Numbered from the stretch's first letter, positions 18,901 through 29,057 are shown. The stretch is DNA of 64,000 bases from Prochlorococcus sp. AG-449-G23 (GCA_003209585.1 QCQJ01000003.1:31978-95977), one strand, 5' to 3'. Numbers and translations: made by a program. The notes: generated by a model not told the origin, from the sequence alone.

Positions 18901-20153
18901 TGGAAACGATTCAAAATTTTCCTGAAATAACCAAAAAAGACTTTCCTCTTTTAAATAAGAACTTAAAAAGTAATGAGCAAATCATTTATTTAGACCACGC
19001 TGCTACCACTCAAAAACCAATACAAGTCTTAAAAAAAATTGATGAATACTATAGAAACTTTAATGCCAATGTACATAGAGGTGCGCATCAATTAAGTGCT
19101 AAAGCAACAGAAGAATTTGAAAATGCAAGATATTTAATTAGTAAATATATAAATGCTAATTCAACAAAAGAAATTATTTTCACAAGAAATGCTACTGAAG
19201 CAATAAATCTTGCGGCTAGATCATGGGGTGAATATTCATTAAAAGAAAACGATGAAATTCTCTTATCAATAATGGAGCATCATAGCAATATTGTCCCTTG
19301 GCAAATGATTGCAGCAAAAAGTAAATGCAAATTAAAATTTATAGGTATAGATAAAAATGGAAAATTAGATTTAAACGATTTTAAATCAAAACTAACATCC
19401 AAAACAAAGCTTGTTAGCCTCGTACATATTAGTAATACTCTAGGTTGCTGTAATCCAATCAAAGAGATAACTAAATTAGCTAAACAAAAAGGTTCTTTAG
19501 TGTTAATAGATGCATGTCAAAGTTTGGCGCATCAAAAACTAGATGTGATTGATCTTGATATAGATTTTTTAGCAGGATCAGGTCATAAACTTTGCGGTCC
19601 TACAGGTATTGGTTTCCTCTGGTCAAGGAAAGAAATCCTAGAAAAAATTCCTCCTCTTTTTGGAGGCGGCGAAATGATTCAAGATGTTTTTGAAGAGACA
19701 AGTACTTGGGCAGAGCTCCCACATAAATTTGAAGCTGGAACTCCCGCTATTGCAGAAGCAATTGGTCTTGCGGAAGCAATTAATTATATAAACACTATTG
19801 GATTGAATGACATTCATGAATATGAAAAGAGTATTACTAAATATTTATTTGAAAAATTAAATCAAATAGAAAATATTGAAATTATAGGTCCATCGCCGGA
19901 GATAGATCCAGAGAGAGCATCACTTGCCACCTTTCACATAAAAAATATCCATTCAAACGATATTGCTGAAATTCTTGATTCAAAAGGAATTTGCATCAGA
20001 AGTGGTCATCATTGCTGTCAACCTCTTCACAGATACATTGGAATTAAATCAACGGCTAGAATTAGCATGAATTTCACTACCAATAAGGAAGAAATTTCTA
20101 TATTTATAGAAAAATTAAAAGATACTATTAATTTCTTAAAAAATAATTCTTAA
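18900..20153 (+). CDS. sufS: cysteine desulfurase SufS
   Basis: PLP enzyme that takes sulfur from cysteine and hands it to the Suf scaffold. The PLP-binding lysine is K230 in GSGHKLCGP, and the persulfide-forming cysteine lies in RSGHHCCQP at C372 or C373. HHSN near residue 127 is the cofactor-stacking segment. Its 417 residues match the group II desulfurases. I see no sufE next to it. The 3' end overlaps the opposing peptidase gene by 4 bases. Confidence 0.95.
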   Translation: METIQNFPEITKKDFPLLNKNLKSNEQIIYLDHAATTQKPIQVLKKIDEYYRNFNANVHRGAHQLSAKATEEFENARYLISKYINANSTKEIIFTRNATEAINLAARSWGEYSLKENDEILLSIMEHHSNIVPWQMIAAKSKCKLKFIGIDKNGKLDLNDFKSKLTSKTKLVSLVHISNTLGCCNPIKEITKLAKQKGSLVLIDACQSLAHQKLDVIDLDIDFLAGSGHKLCGPTGIGFLWSRKEILEKIPPLFGGGEMIQDVFEETSTWAELPHKFEAGTPAIAEAIGLAEAINYINTIGLNDIHEYEKSITKYLFEKLNQIENIEIIGPSPEIDPERASLATFHIKNIHSNDIAEILDSKGICIRSGHHCCQPLHRYIGIKSTARISMNFTTNKEEISIFIEKLKDTINFLKNNS

Positions 20154-22075
20154 ATGCTCAAAGCATTTTTTAAAAATTCCTGAGATTTTTGCATTACTAC
20201 TTCCCTATTTTTTATATTTTTAAACCCATGCCCTTCATTTTCAAAAAAAATAACTTCTGAATATTTATTATTCTGAATCAAAATTTCTTGAATTTTTAAA
20301 GTTTGTTTATACGAAATAACCATATCTTTTTTTCCATGGAACAATAAGATAGGTTTTTTTATTTTTTTAATTTGATTTATTGGTGATCTATTTATGTAAT
20401 CATAATGATTTTTTTCATAATTCCCTACTAAAGAATTTAAATAATCTTTTTCAAACCTATGAGTATTGTTATGCATATCCCTCAAATCCAAAACAGGATA
20501 TTTACAAATTGCAGCTGTAAAAATAGATCCATATAATAAACAGTTCAGAGCAGTAAACCCACCAGCACTATTACCAAAAATTATAACTTTACCACTATCA
20601 ACTAAATTTAATTTAATTAGTTTAAGAGCTAGTGCTTTACAATCATAAGAATCAACAATACCCCACTTATAATTCAATCTCTCTCTATATGCTTTGCCAA
20701 ATCCTGATGATCCTCCATAATTAACTTCAGCTACAAAAAATCCATTCGACGTCCAATATTGAACTTCAGGATTATATGATCCATCAAAAAATGAAGTTGG
20801 TCCGCTATGTGCCCTAATAAGGAGAGGTGGCTTTCTAAAATTTTCAACAAGAGGCCTATAAAGAAAAGAATGAGTAGATTGACCTTCAAAACCCTTAAAC
20901 CAAAATGTTTCAGGTTTTGAACAATCTTTTATATGATCAAGATATATGTGATCAGAAAAATTTGATAAAACTTTTTCTGCAAAATCAATTTCAATTACAA
21001 TTCCCAGAAAATCAGATCCGTAACCTTTTAAAAGAACTTTCTTCTGAAAAACACTGAAATCACTTATTGAGGTAAAAGGAGTAGAAAATTCTTTAAAAAA
21101 TTCGAGATCTTTATATTGTTCCACTATTAAACCATTATCTTTTTTTGCTAAACAAAATAAATTTTTTATATCCCCTGAAAACAATTTTATTCCAGAGACC
21201 CATTGCGGTAATCCATATTCAATACAATTTCTCTCTACTCTCTTATTAATAAAAATATTCTCAATTTCACTCACATCTAAAAACAATAAGTTCCACCATC
21301 CAGAACTATCTTCTGAACATACTAAAATTGTTTCACTTATCCAATAGGGTTGAAAAAAAGAAACGTTTTTTATTGAATTGATCAGTTTATTTGAGAATTT
21401 TTTTACTTTTTGTATCTTTCCATCTAAGTTTAATTGAGCAAAAAAAAGATCATTTTTCTCCCATGGCATATATGGAGAATCCCACTCGATCCAAGAAAGT
21501 AAACTGGCAGAAGCATTAGAAGATAAATCTCCGGCGAAATTTTTAAATTTTTTTATTAGATGAATATCTTGTTTAGTTTCTTTTAAGTTTAAAGAAAATA
21601 AATAATCTCTATCATTGATTTCGCAAATACCATACAAAAAACTTGTTTTAGAAATAACAAATGAAGAATCGAAATTCCCCTCAATTGATTTAGATATTTG
21701 TCTAGGTTCCTGAACTGAATCAAGATATTTATTTTGACTTCTATCATTTGATAATACCTCTTGAAAAATTTGAAACCATACTGCCTTTGTCAACTGATCT
21801 ATCCATATCAAATAAAAATTATCATTAAAATCTATACATTTATAAGAATTACCACCATATCCATGAAAATTATTTTTAATTTTATATTTTTTACTAGTTA
21901 ATTTTTGAGGAAATGCATCTTTTTCATTAAATGGTCTCGCAAAAATAGCATTTTCATTTTGACTTTCATCAACGTCATCAATCCAAAAAATTGTGTCCTT
22001 AATAATAGTTAATTCCTTAAAAGCCTTTTTTCTAGATACTTTTTGCCTGACTTTTAAATTATCATCATTACTCAT
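20150..22075 (-). CDS. S9-family serine peptidase (acylaminoacyl-peptidase/oligopeptidase type)
   Basis: Cytoplasmic serine peptidase with an N-terminal propeller-like region (about residues 1-380) and a C-terminal alpha/beta hydrolase domain. The catalytic triad is visible: Ser503 in GNSAGG, Asp584 in HGKKDMVIS and His616 in NEGHGFK. The oxyanion region NYGGSSGFGKAYRE is typical of the acylaminoacyl-peptidase branch. Its 641 residues are normal for this group. There is no signal peptide. The exact substrate is unknown; cleavage of small peptides is inferred. Confidence 0.9.
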   Translation of the reverse strand: MSNDDNLKVRQKVSRKKAFKELTIIKDTIFWIDDVDESQNENAIFARPFNEKDAFPQKLTSKKYKIKNNFHGYGGNSYKCIDFNDNFYLIWIDQLTKAVWFQIFQEVLSNDRSQNKYLDSVQEPRQISKSIEGNFDSSFVISKTSFLYGICEINDRDYLFSLNLKETKQDIHLIKKFKNFAGDLSSNASASLLSWIEWDSPYMPWEKNDLFFAQLNLDGKIQKVKKFSNKLINSIKNVSFFQPYWISETILVCSEDSSGWWNLLFLDVSEIENIFINKRVERNCIEYGLPQWVSGIKLFSGDIKNLFCLAKKDNGLIVEQYKDLEFFKEFSTPFTSISDFSVFQKKVLLKGYGSDFLGIVIEIDFAEKVLSNFSDHIYLDHIKDCSKPETFWFKGFEGQSTHSFLYRPLVENFRKPPLLIRAHSGPTSFFDGSYNPEVQYWTSNGFFVAEVNYGGSSGFGKAYRERLNYKWGIVDSYDCKALALKLIKLNLVDSGKVIIFGNSAGGFTALNCLLYGSIFTAAICKYPVLDLRDMHNNTHRFEKDYLNSLVGNYEKNHYDYINRSPINQIKKIKKPILLFHGKKDMVISYKQTLKIQEILIQNNKYSEVIFFENEGHGFKNIKNREVVMQKSQEFLKNALSI

Positions 22076-22152
22076 TTAAAAAATTATAAAGAAAGTAAAT
22101 TAAAGTGCTAGTATTTTTATAGCTAAACTCTTTACTAAAAACTTTTTTTAAC

Positions 22153-22758
22153 GTGGCAAACCATTTTTCACAACTTGCAAAAAAGTCAAGAACAAATGGG
22201 AACTCGGATAAAATTTCAAAAGAACAAACAGGTAAGCCATCTCTAGACATTTATAAACTTGGTGATGATGTATTAAGAAAAAATTCCAAAAGAATAACTA
22301 AGGTTGATGAATCGATTAGAAAACTTGCTAGAGAAATGCTTCAAAGCATGTATGCAGCTAAAGGAATTGGACTTGCTGCGCCTCAAATTGGTATTAACAA
22401 AGAGCTTCTTGTTGTAGATGTAAACTTTGAAGATACAGCAGCAGAACCTTTAATATTAATCAATCCAGAAATTACAGACTATGGAACAACCCTTAATTCA
22501 TACGAAGAAGGCTGTTTGAGTATACCTGGTGTCTATTTGAATGTAGTGAGACCATCAACTATAAAATTAAAATTTAGAGATGAAATGGGGAGACCACGTA
22601 AAATGAAAGCAGATGGACTTCTAGCAAGGTGTATTCAACACGAAATGGATCACTTAAATGGAATATTATTTGTTGATAGAGTTACATCAAAGGATGAATT
22701 AAATAAAGAACTTTTAAAAGAAGGTTTTGAAGAAAAAGACGTTATTTCTATTAATTAA
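22153..22758 (+). CDS. def: peptide deformylase
   Basis: Removes the formyl group from new proteins; a metal-dependent hydrolase. All three motifs are present: GIGLAAPQIG (71-80), EEGCLSIPG with the metal ligand C121, and QHEMDHLNG with H163, E164 and H167. The start is a GTG at 22153, giving an N-terminal extension of about 30 polar residues before LDIYKLGDDVLR. That extension could instead be untranslated if a later start is used, though no ATG is near. The next gene begins 4 bases after its stop. Confidence 0.95.
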   Translation: MANHFSQLAKKSRTNGNSDKISKEQTGKPSLDIYKLGDDVLRKNSKRITKVDESIRKLAREMLQSMYAAKGIGLAAPQIGINKELLVVDVNFEDTAAEPLILINPEITDYGTTLNSYEEGCLSIPGVYLNVVRPSTIKLKFRDEMGRPRKMKADGLLARCIQHEMDHLNGILFVDRVTSKDELNKELLKEGFEEKDVISIN

Positions 22759-22762
22759 TTTG

Positions 22763-23104
22763 ATGACTGAAACTACAATATTTCAAAAAATAATTAGTGA
22801 AGAAATTCCCTGCGATAAGCTTTATGAAGATGAGCTTTGTATTGCGTTTAATGATATCCAGGCGCAAGCGCCAATGCATTTTTTAGTGATTCCTAAAAAA
22901 CCAATTATTAGTTTATTAGAATGTATTGAAGAAGATGCAAATTTATTAGGGCATTTACTCTATGTGGGTAGCAAAATAGCTAAATCAAAAAATTTAACTA
23001 ATTGGAGAACAGTAATTAATACCGGAGCAGAATCAGGACAAACAGTTTTTCATTTACATATTCATTTTTTAGCTGGAAGAAAAATGAATTGGCCACCAGG
23101 TTAA
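22763..23104 (+). CDS. HIT-family nucleotide hydrolase (HinT-like)
   Basis: Small purine nucleoside phosphoramidase-like protein of the histidine triad superfamily. The triad HLHIH is at residues 97-101, followed by FLAGRKMNWPPG, the usual C-terminus of HinT. FQKIISEEIPCDKLYED is the standard N-terminal segment. I placed the start at ATG 22763, giving 113 residues. The frame is open from 22727, but that would overlap def. Spacing of 4 bases after def suggests one transcript. Confidence 0.93.
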   Translation: MTETTIFQKIISEEIPCDKLYEDELCIAFNDIQAQAPMHFLVIPKKPIISLLECIEEDANLLGHLLYVGSKIAKSKNLTNWRTVINTGAESGQTVFHLHIHFLAGRKMNWPPG

Positions 23105-23151
23105 AACTCTCGAAAGAAATGTTTATGAGTTATAAATAAGTAAAAAGCAAA

Positions 23152-23430
23152 ATGAATACACCAGATTCCTTAAAGAAAGAATCCAAAAATCTATTGAATT
23201 TAATCTCAAAAAATTGGGAAGAATTAGATGATTCACTCAAAACTAAGTTAATAAAAATTTGGAGCGTTTTAACTTATAAATGGCAGTTACAAATTTTGTT
23301 TAATTTACCTTTTCTACTATGGTGGGCATTAGATAAATCTTTACCAAAAGTACATGAGTTTGATGCAACAATCTTGAATTACTTAAATTTACCTGAATGG
23401 GTACTTACATTTGTTGGCTTTGGTCAATAG
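23152..23430 (+). CDS. hypothetical protein with one hydrophobic segment
   Basis: A 92-residue protein. A charged helical N-terminal half (SLKKESKNLLNLISKNWEEL) leads to a hydrophobic, tryptophan-rich part (LQILFNLPFLLWWALDKS) that could be a membrane segment, and a second hydrophobic end (EWVLTFVGFG). It lies 47 bases after the HIT gene and 42 before the ABC transporter, all on the plus strand, so it may be a partner of the transporter. I recognise no family. Confidence 0.65.
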   Translation: MNTPDSLKKESKNLLNLISKNWEELDDSLKTKLIKIWSVLTYKWQLQILFNLPFLLWWALDKSLPKVHEFDATILNYLNLPEWVLTFVGFGQ

Positions 23431-23472
23431 ACTTCTAAAAGATATAATTTATTTTATAAAAATTGTCGAGTA

Positions 23473-25455
23473 ATGAATAAATCCGTTAAAAATAAATCCA
23501 AAATACTTTACCAATTGCAAAAATTAAGGAGGCTTTCCCAGCCCTTTTTTCTCCCCATTGATCAATGTAATGGATTACAGTTCATAGGGCTTTTGATTTC
23601 TCTCATATTTTGCGTAGGTGGAGTAGTACTTGTTGGTCTTACAGGGATAATCAGTTTTTTTCAAAGCATTCAACCAATTTTTCTTGAAAAGTATTTCGGA
23701 GGTGTAGTAGATACTGTTAATTCAATTTGGGGCGGTAAGTGGGGATTGCTTTTCTCTGCCTTATTTTTAATCGGTTCAGGAAGCTTTTTTAGCTTAAGAC
23801 GTCAATTAAAAAACCGTAGATGGTTACATTGGTTATTCCTTGCAATAATTGTATTAATGCTCTTAGCCGTAAACGGAATAAACGCAGGAATAGGATTTAT
23901 AGCAAGAGATTTAACAAATGCTTTAGTAGAAAAACAAGAAGATGGATTTTATCGGATTCTAGGGATTTACGCTTGTTGTTTTGCCATTGCTCTACCAATA
24001 CGTGTTTCTCAGATATTTTTCACATATAAATTGGGAATAATTTGGAGAGAATGGCTTTCAAAAAGTTTAGTCAAAGATTATATGACTAATAAAGCCTATT
24101 ACCAACTAAATCCTAATGATGAAGAACAAACTGATGTAGATAATCCTGATCAAAGGATCACAGATGATACCAGAGCTTTTACTGGGCAAAGTCTATCTTT
24201 TACATTAGGTATTTTTGATGCATTACTAACATTCTCTCTCAATATTCTTATTTTATGGAGCATCAGTACAACACTTACTTTTTCTTTATTTGGTTATGCT
24301 GCCTTTGCAACTTCTATACTTTTAATCGCAGGTAAAAATCTTGTAAAGATAGACTTTGATCAACTCAGATATGAGGCAGATTTTCGATACGGCTTAGTTC
24401 ATATTAGAGATAATGCTGAATCAATAGCCTTTTACTCTGGGGAGAATCCTGAGCGCAGTGAGACTGAAAGGCGATTAGGAGAAGTAGTGAGAAACTTTAA
24501 TTTACTGATTATATGGAGAGTAATAATTGACGTCATGAGAAGATCCATTAATTATGCTGGAAATTTCTTTCCATACTTAATAATGGCAATCCCTTACTTT
24601 AAGGGTGATATTGATTATGGGCGCTTTATACAGGCAAGCTTTGCATTTGGAATGGTCGAAGGTTCATTATTTTTCATAGTTAATCAAATAGAAGAACTTG
24701 CAAAATTTACTGCTGGAATTGGCAGATTAGAGGGATTCCAATCAAAAGTAGAATCTATTAGTCAAAATAGTCCTTTAAGTAATCAAAACGTTATTTCAGA
24801 TTATCCATCAATTCTTATTAATAATGCTGACCTTTGTCCACCAGGATCAAATAAAACAATAATTAAAAATTTAAATTTGAGCATCGACAATAATCAATCA
24901 CTTTTGGTTGTAGGACCCTCAGGATGTGGAAAAACATCTTTACTAAGAATGATTAGTGGTTTATGGGAACCAGATCATGGAGTAATAAAAAAACCAAAAA
25001 TTGGGGAATTACTATTCATACCTCAAAAACCTTATATGTTACTAGGTTCTTTAAGAGAACAATTATGTTATCCCACAGAAGTTAAGAAATTTAGTGACGA
25101 ACATCTTATTTCTGTACTTCATGAAGTAAATTTAAAAACTTTAGTAGATCGTTATCCTAATCTTGATATCAAACAAGATTGGCCAAGAATTCTCTCTCTT
25201 GGCGAGCAACAAAGATTAGCTTTTGCAAGACTCTTACTAAATTCTCCAAGATTTGCAGTACTTGATGAAGCAACAAGTGCTTTAGATATTAACACTGAAA
25301 AAAAGCTATATAGTTTACTAAAGGAACGAGAACTTTCTCTTATTAGTGTTGGACATAGACCTAGCTTAAAAGATTTTCATGAAAATATATTAGAATTAAA
25401 TGGTCAGGGAGACTGGAAATTATTGACTTCTGATAAGTATAATTTTAAGGATTAG
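23473..25455 (+). CDS. ABC transporter, fused permease-ATPase (BacA/SbmA-ABCD-like)
   Basis: Membrane half-transporter, presumably a homodimer. The N-terminal part (to about residue 400) has several hydrophobic helices and the segment QRITDDTRAFTGQSLSFTLG, characteristic of the BacA/SbmA and ABCD-type permease domain. The ATPase domain has Walker A GPSGCGKTS at 481-489, the signature LSLGEQQR beginning at 574, and LDEATSALD. Relatives move fatty acyl compounds, cobalamin or peptides; the substrate here cannot be assigned. It is followed within 10 bases by the hli gene, an odd but tight arrangement. Confidence 0.88.
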   Translation: MNKSVKNKSKILYQLQKLRRLSQPFFLPIDQCNGLQFIGLLISLIFCVGGVVLVGLTGIISFFQSIQPIFLEKYFGGVVDTVNSIWGGKWGLLFSALFLIGSGSFFSLRRQLKNRRWLHWLFLAIIVLMLLAVNGINAGIGFIARDLTNALVEKQEDGFYRILGIYACCFAIALPIRVSQIFFTYKLGIIWREWLSKSLVKDYMTNKAYYQLNPNDEEQTDVDNPDQRITDDTRAFTGQSLSFTLGIFDALLTFSLNILILWSISTTLTFSLFGYAAFATSILLIAGKNLVKIDFDQLRYEADFRYGLVHIRDNAESIAFYSGENPERSETERRLGEVVRNFNLLIIWRVIIDVMRRSINYAGNFFPYLIMAIPYFKGDIDYGRFIQASFAFGMVEGSLFFIVNQIEELAKFTAGIGRLEGFQSKVESISQNSPLSNQNVISDYPSILINNADLCPPGSNKTIIKNLNLSIDNNQSLLVVGPSGCGKTSLLRMISGLWEPDHGVIKKPKIGELLFIPQKPYMLLGSLREQLCYPTEVKKFSDEHLISVLHEVNLKTLVDRYPNLDIKQDWPRILSLGEQQRLAFARLLLNSPRFAVLDEATSALDINTEKKLYSLLKERELSLISVGHRPSLKDFHENILELNGQGDWKLLTSDKYNFKD

Positions 25456-25463
25456 CAAAAAAA

Positions 25464-25739
25464 ATGAATTCTAAAGAAGAACAAACTAACTCAGAAGTAA
25501 CTAGTGTAGAGAATGAGAGTTCTATGAACAAGCTCAAAGATGAAAATTACGTCAATGAACAAAATGGAGACAATAAATTAGATGAGAAATTAATAGATAT
25601 TGATGATAAATATAAATTCGGATGGAGTAGTTATTCTGAAATAACTAATGGAAGATTCGCAATGATAGGATTCCTAGCAATAATAATAATTGAATTATTG
25701 AGTCAACAATCTTTTTTAAAATGGGCAGGAATATTATAA
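25464..25739 (+). CDS. hli: high-light-inducible protein (one-helix LHC-like)
   Basis: Thylakoid protein with one transmembrane helix that binds chlorophyll and carotenoid and protects photosystems under stress. The chlorophyll-binding LHC motif is intact: E59 through ITNGRFAMIGF, with N62 and R64. It lies in the helix at about 58-78. The N-terminal 50 residues form a long acidic, low-complexity tail, so at 91 residues it is longer than the common 40-70 residue Hli proteins. Its stop codon abuts the stop of ycf66 with no base between. Confidence 0.92.
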   Translation: MNSKEEQTNSEVTSVENESSMNKLKDENYVNEQNGDNKLDEKLIDIDDKYKFGWSSYSEITNGRFAMIGFLAIIIIELLSQQSFLKWAGIL

Positions 25740-26669
25740 TTAATCATCAAATCTCGAACTGTTATCTCTAGGTTTCTTTTTCTTTGTTCCAACGGTATAT
25801 CTACCATTTTGGTTTTTTAAACTTGATCTGGTTGAAGAACTTACTCTACGAGTGTCACGAGTTTTTTTTACTTGATTAGCATCTTTGAATGAAGCATCTT
25901 CTACTTGTTCTGTTGAAGTTTGCTGCCTAATAGAAGATCTTGTAGGTTTCTGTCTTAATTGAGAAGAATTTTCAGGAGTAGTAATATTACCTTGTCTAGA
26001 TCCTGCACGATTCATTCTGGGTCTTGATCCTGTTTTAACTTCATCGCGAGATAAGTTTCGTCTTTCACCAAAATTATTTCCTTCTGATTGATTACTATTT
26101 CTATCTTCAGGAGCCTTTCTTCTTCTCCTTATAGGTTCGTCATTTTCAAACTGATTTGCTTCTCTTGCAGATGGCCTACTCCTACTCGCAGCCGCAGAAG
26201 GTATAGCTCTTGAAACATTCCTCCTACGAGATCTCCCCTCCATATAGTCTTCTTCAAATTCATCTTCTTTAGGTTTAAATCTTCTCGATGGTCTTTCTGG
26301 TTCTTCAAAACTGTCGAAATCGTCATTAAATCTACCTCTAGAATTTCTTGGGACATCAGAAATAGGATCATCATCAAAATAAGATGACCTTCTGGCTTGA
26401 TCAGTAGCAACTCCCCTCAATCGCACACTTTCATATGCGAAAAAAACTGTTGTTCCTGCCAACAAAAACTGACCGAACTGAAGGATGGGATCTAACCTCC
26501 AGCCTTGAAAAAATAATATTCCCCCGCACAAAAGTCCTATAGCCGCGAAAAAAACATCATAATCTCTCGCTAATGCAGGTTTAAAAGACCTTAAAAAATA
26601 AAGGCCTCCCCCACATACAGCGAGGACAATACCAACAATACTGGCCCAATTGAGACTAGCATTGACCAC
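25740..26669 (-). CDS. ycf66: Ycf66 family protein
   Basis: Cyanobacterial and plastid-conserved membrane protein of unknown function. The N-terminal 95 residues carry about three hydrophobic segments, including WASIVGIVLAVCGGGLYFLR and FGQFLLAGTTVFFAYESVRLRG, the family's conserved part. The remaining 200 residues are hydrophilic, rich in Arg, Ser, Asn and Glu, and probably disordered. It is next to psbX, a linkage seen in marine picocyanobacteria. Confidence 0.9.
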   Translation of the reverse strand: MVNASLNWASIVGIVLAVCGGGLYFLRSFKPALARDYDVFFAAIGLLCGGILFFQGWRLDPILQFGQFLLAGTTVFFAYESVRLRGVATDQARRSSYFDDDPISDVPRNSRGRFNDDFDSFEEPERPSRRFKPKEDEFEEDYMEGRSRRRNVSRAIPSAAASRSRPSAREANQFENDEPIRRRRKAPEDRNSNQSEGNNFGERRNLSRDEVKTGSRPRMNRAGSRQGNITTPENSSQLRQKPTRSSIRQQTSTEQVEDASFKDANQVKKTRDTRRVSSSTRSSLKNQNGRYTVGTKKKKPRDNSSRFDD

Positions 26670-26749
26670 ATTCTTTCTCCAAAATTTATTTTTTAAAGGG
26701 GTACTTAAATCACCCTATATATATAGTGTACTTAAAACTTCTACAAAAA

Positions 26750-26935
26750 CTAGCGTCTTCCAGTAGAAGTACGATCGAGTGAATCTTTCTGACTGACAAA
26801 AATCAAGAATGCAGTTGCTGGAATAACGATAATTAAAGCAGCTGCAATAAAACTACCTATCATTCCAACTGCGGAATTATTTGCAACTTCAGCCGAAAAA
26901 TCTGCTGCTAGTAATAAATTTGAGATTTGAAACAC
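26750..26935 (-). CDS. psbX: photosystem II protein PsbX
   Basis: Small one-helix subunit at the edge of photosystem II, involved in quinone-site function. This 61-residue form has an N-terminal lumenal extension ([20 protein letters not shown]) before the helix at about 24-48 ([25 protein letters not shown]), then SQKDSLDRT, the typical stromal end. It sits 80 bases upstream of ycf66 on the same strand and is divergent from ycf19. Confidence 0.9.
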   Translation of the reverse strand: MFQISNLLLAADFSAEVANNSAVGMIGSFIAAALIIVIPATAFLIFVSQKDSLDRTSTGRR

Positions 26936-27016
26936 TTTTTAAATATTAAATTCTCAATTTATAATACGAATTAAATACGTTTCAATGGGTTATTTATTAA
27001 GATGAATTAAATAATT

Positions 27017-27331
27017 GTGATTTCCTTGCTATTGAACTCTCTCCAAATTTTAAATGTTAGTTTAGGAATTTCTCTTTCTTATCTAACTATAGTTTTTTTA
27101 ATAAGATTAATACTTACTTGGTACCCAAGAATTGATTTAAGTAAAGGTTTATGGTTATTAATTTCAATACCATCAAGCTACATTCTTAATTTAACAAGAA
27201 AATTAATCCCCCCTATTGGAGGAGTGGATGTTGGACCCGTAATTTGGATCGGAATTATAAGCTTTTTAAGAGAGATTTTAGTCGGTCAGCAAGGGCTTAT
27301 AAAACTTGCATTGCACACACATATTTCATAA
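27017..27331 (+). CDS. ycf19: YggT/Ycf19 family membrane protein
   Basis: A 104-residue membrane protein with two hydrophobic regions and the YggT signature: LIRLILTWYPRID in the first half and LTRKLIPPIGGVDVGPVIWI in the second. Relatives in plastids and cyanobacteria (CCB3/Ycf19) are linked to thylakoid or cytochrome assembly and chloroplast nucleoid distribution; the role is not settled. The start is GTG at 27017, as no ATG lies nearby in frame. It converges with accC. Confidence 0.88.
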   Translation: MISLLLNSLQILNVSLGISLSYLTIVFLIRLILTWYPRIDLSKGLWLLISIPSSYILNLTRKLIPPIGGVDVGPVIWIGIISFLREILVGQQGLIKLALHTHIS

Positions 27332-27341
27332 ATATTATTTC

Positions 27342-28688
27342 TCAGTAATTTGGCAATAATTCTTCTTCTACATATTTAGTATGTATCTTACCTTCTTTAA
27401 ATTTGGATTTATTCAGTAAGGTTAGATGAAAGTTAATTGTAGTAGGAATACCAGTTACTGCACATTCATTTAAAGCCCTATTCATACGTTTAATTGCAGT
27501 ATTACGATCTTTTCCCCAGACTATTAATTTACCAATTAGTGAGTCATAGAAAGGTGGTATTTCATAACCAGTATAAACATGACTATCCACCCTTACACCA
27601 GGGCCACCAGGAGGAAGCCACCCAGTTATTTTCCCAGGAGATGGTCTAAAATTGTGAGAAGGATCTTCAGCATTGATTCTACATTCGATGGCATGACCGT
27701 TTAAATAGATATCATCCTGATTAAATTCCAAGTTTGCTCCACTTGCAATTTTAATTTGCTCAGCTATCAAATCAACTCCTGTAACCATCTCAGTAACAGG
27801 ATGTTCAACTTGAATCCTAGTATTCATTTCCATGAAATAAAAATTATCATCATCAACTAAAAATTCAACTGTACCAGCTCCCTCGTAACCGATACTTTTT
27901 GCCGCAGCAATAGCTGCGTTTCCCATTTTTTTTCTTAGTTCCGTGTTAATTGCAGGGCTAGGAGACTCCTCCAATAACTTCTGATGTCTCCTTTGAACTG
28001 AACAATCTCGCTCTCCTAAATGCACAACATTACCCGACCTATCAGCCAAAATTTGAATTTCTACATGTCTAGGCTTCTTTATAAATTTCTCCATATATAA
28101 ACCATCATTACCAAAAGCTGCCTCTGCTTCACCCTGAGCTGCTTTAAACATTTTTTCAAGATTATCAGCGTTTTCAACCAACCTCATACCTCTTCCGCCT
28201 CCTCCGGCAGTCGCTTTGATGATTACCGGATAGCCGATATCATCTGCCAATTTATAAGCCTCATCAACATTTGATAACAAGCCTTTACTACCAGGTACTG
28301 TTGGTACTCCCACTGCTTCCATAGTTTCTTTAGCCGTAGATTTATCTCCCATAGATCTAATAGCTTTAGGAGATGGACCAATAAAAACTATGCCGTGATC
28401 GTTACACATCTCAGCAAATTTATCATTTTCAGCAAGAAATCCATAACCAGGATGAATAGCATCAACTCCTCTAGATGTGGCAGCAGCAAGTATATTTGGA
28501 ATATTTAAATAACTCTTATTACTTAGCGAATCTCCAACACATACCGCCTCATCAGCAAGCTGAACATGCAATGCTTTTTTATCTACGGTGCTAAAAACTG
28601 CGACTGTTGCAATACCAAGTTCTCTACAACTTCTGACAATTCGTAAAGCTATTTCTCCACGATTAGCAATTAAAACTTTTTCAATCAT
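27342..28688 (-). CDS. accC: biotin carboxylase subunit of acetyl-CoA carboxylase
   Basis: Carboxylates the biotin on BCCP in the first step of fatty acid synthesis. ATP-grasp features are clear: the glycine loop [10 protein letters not shown] near residue 163, [13 protein letters not shown], and [15 protein letters not shown] with catalytic and metal-binding residues near 287-296. The N-terminal [17 protein letters not shown] is the standard opening. Its 448 residues are the expected length. Other acc genes are not in this window. Confidence 0.96.
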   Translation of the reverse strand: MIEKVLIANRGEIALRIVRSCRELGIATVAVFSTVDKKALHVQLADEAVCVGDSLSNKSYLNIPNILAAATSRGVDAIHPGYGFLAENDKFAEMCNDHGIVFIGPSPKAIRSMGDKSTAKETMEAVGVPTVPGSKGLLSNVDEAYKLADDIGYPVIIKATAGGGGRGMRLVENADNLEKMFKAAQGEAEAAFGNDGLYMEKFIKKPRHVEIQILADRSGNVVHLGERDCSVQRRHQKLLEESPSPAINTELRKKMGNAAIAAAKSIGYEGAGTVEFLVDDDNFYFMEMNTRIQVEHPVTEMVTGVDLIAEQIKIASGANLEFNQDDIYLNGHAIECRINAEDPSHNFRPSPGKITGWLPPGGPGVRVDSHVYTGYEIPPFYDSLIGKLIVWGKDRNTAIKRMNRALNECAVTGIPTTINFHLTLLNKSKFKEGKIHTKYVEEELLPNY

Positions 28689-28950
28689 TATGAAAATTAA
28701 ATTGAAGAAATGAAAATGACTTAAAATAAAAATTCTTTGTCAAAGTACCTAACAAAACTTTTTTAGTAATCAGAGGACATTTTTTACAATACAACCTAGA
28801 ACGTTATATATGTATAAATATTTGTTTTATGCAATAGAAAAATAATTGATAATATTCAAAAAATTCTCTTTTATAACTGCATCCTTATTTCAGTCAATAA
28901 TGTATTATATCTTTAAGGTTTAGGTACCCGCCGGTGCTTGAAAACCCTTT

Positions 28951-29032
28951 GCGGACGTGGCGGAATTGGTAGACGCGCACGTCTAAGGAGCGTGTGGCTT
29001 AGGCCTTGCGAGTTCAAGTCTCGCCGTCCGCA
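28951..29032 (+). tRNA. tRNA-Leu, anticodon read as AAG
   Basis: A complete class II tRNA. Acceptor arms GCGGACG and CGTCCGC pair fully with discriminator A. The D arm is GCG/CGC around AATTGGTAGA, with the leucine-typical sequence. The anticodon stem is CACGT/GCGTG, closing a 7-base loop CTAAGGA, so U33 is followed by AAG. A long variable arm follows (TGGCTTAGGCC), then the T arm GCGAG-TTCAAGT-CTCGC. CCA is not encoded. The identity as leucine is supported by both the variable arm and anticodon. The A at position 34 is unusual in bacteria. Confidence 0.93.
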
Positions 29033-29057
29033 TTTTATTTATTATGGTTCAACTGCA

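Noticed and set aside
28938..29057. Upstream extension of the LpxB-like protein
   Set aside because: The extra 40 codons are the tRNA-Leu gene read as protein; the ATG at 29058 is a normal start.
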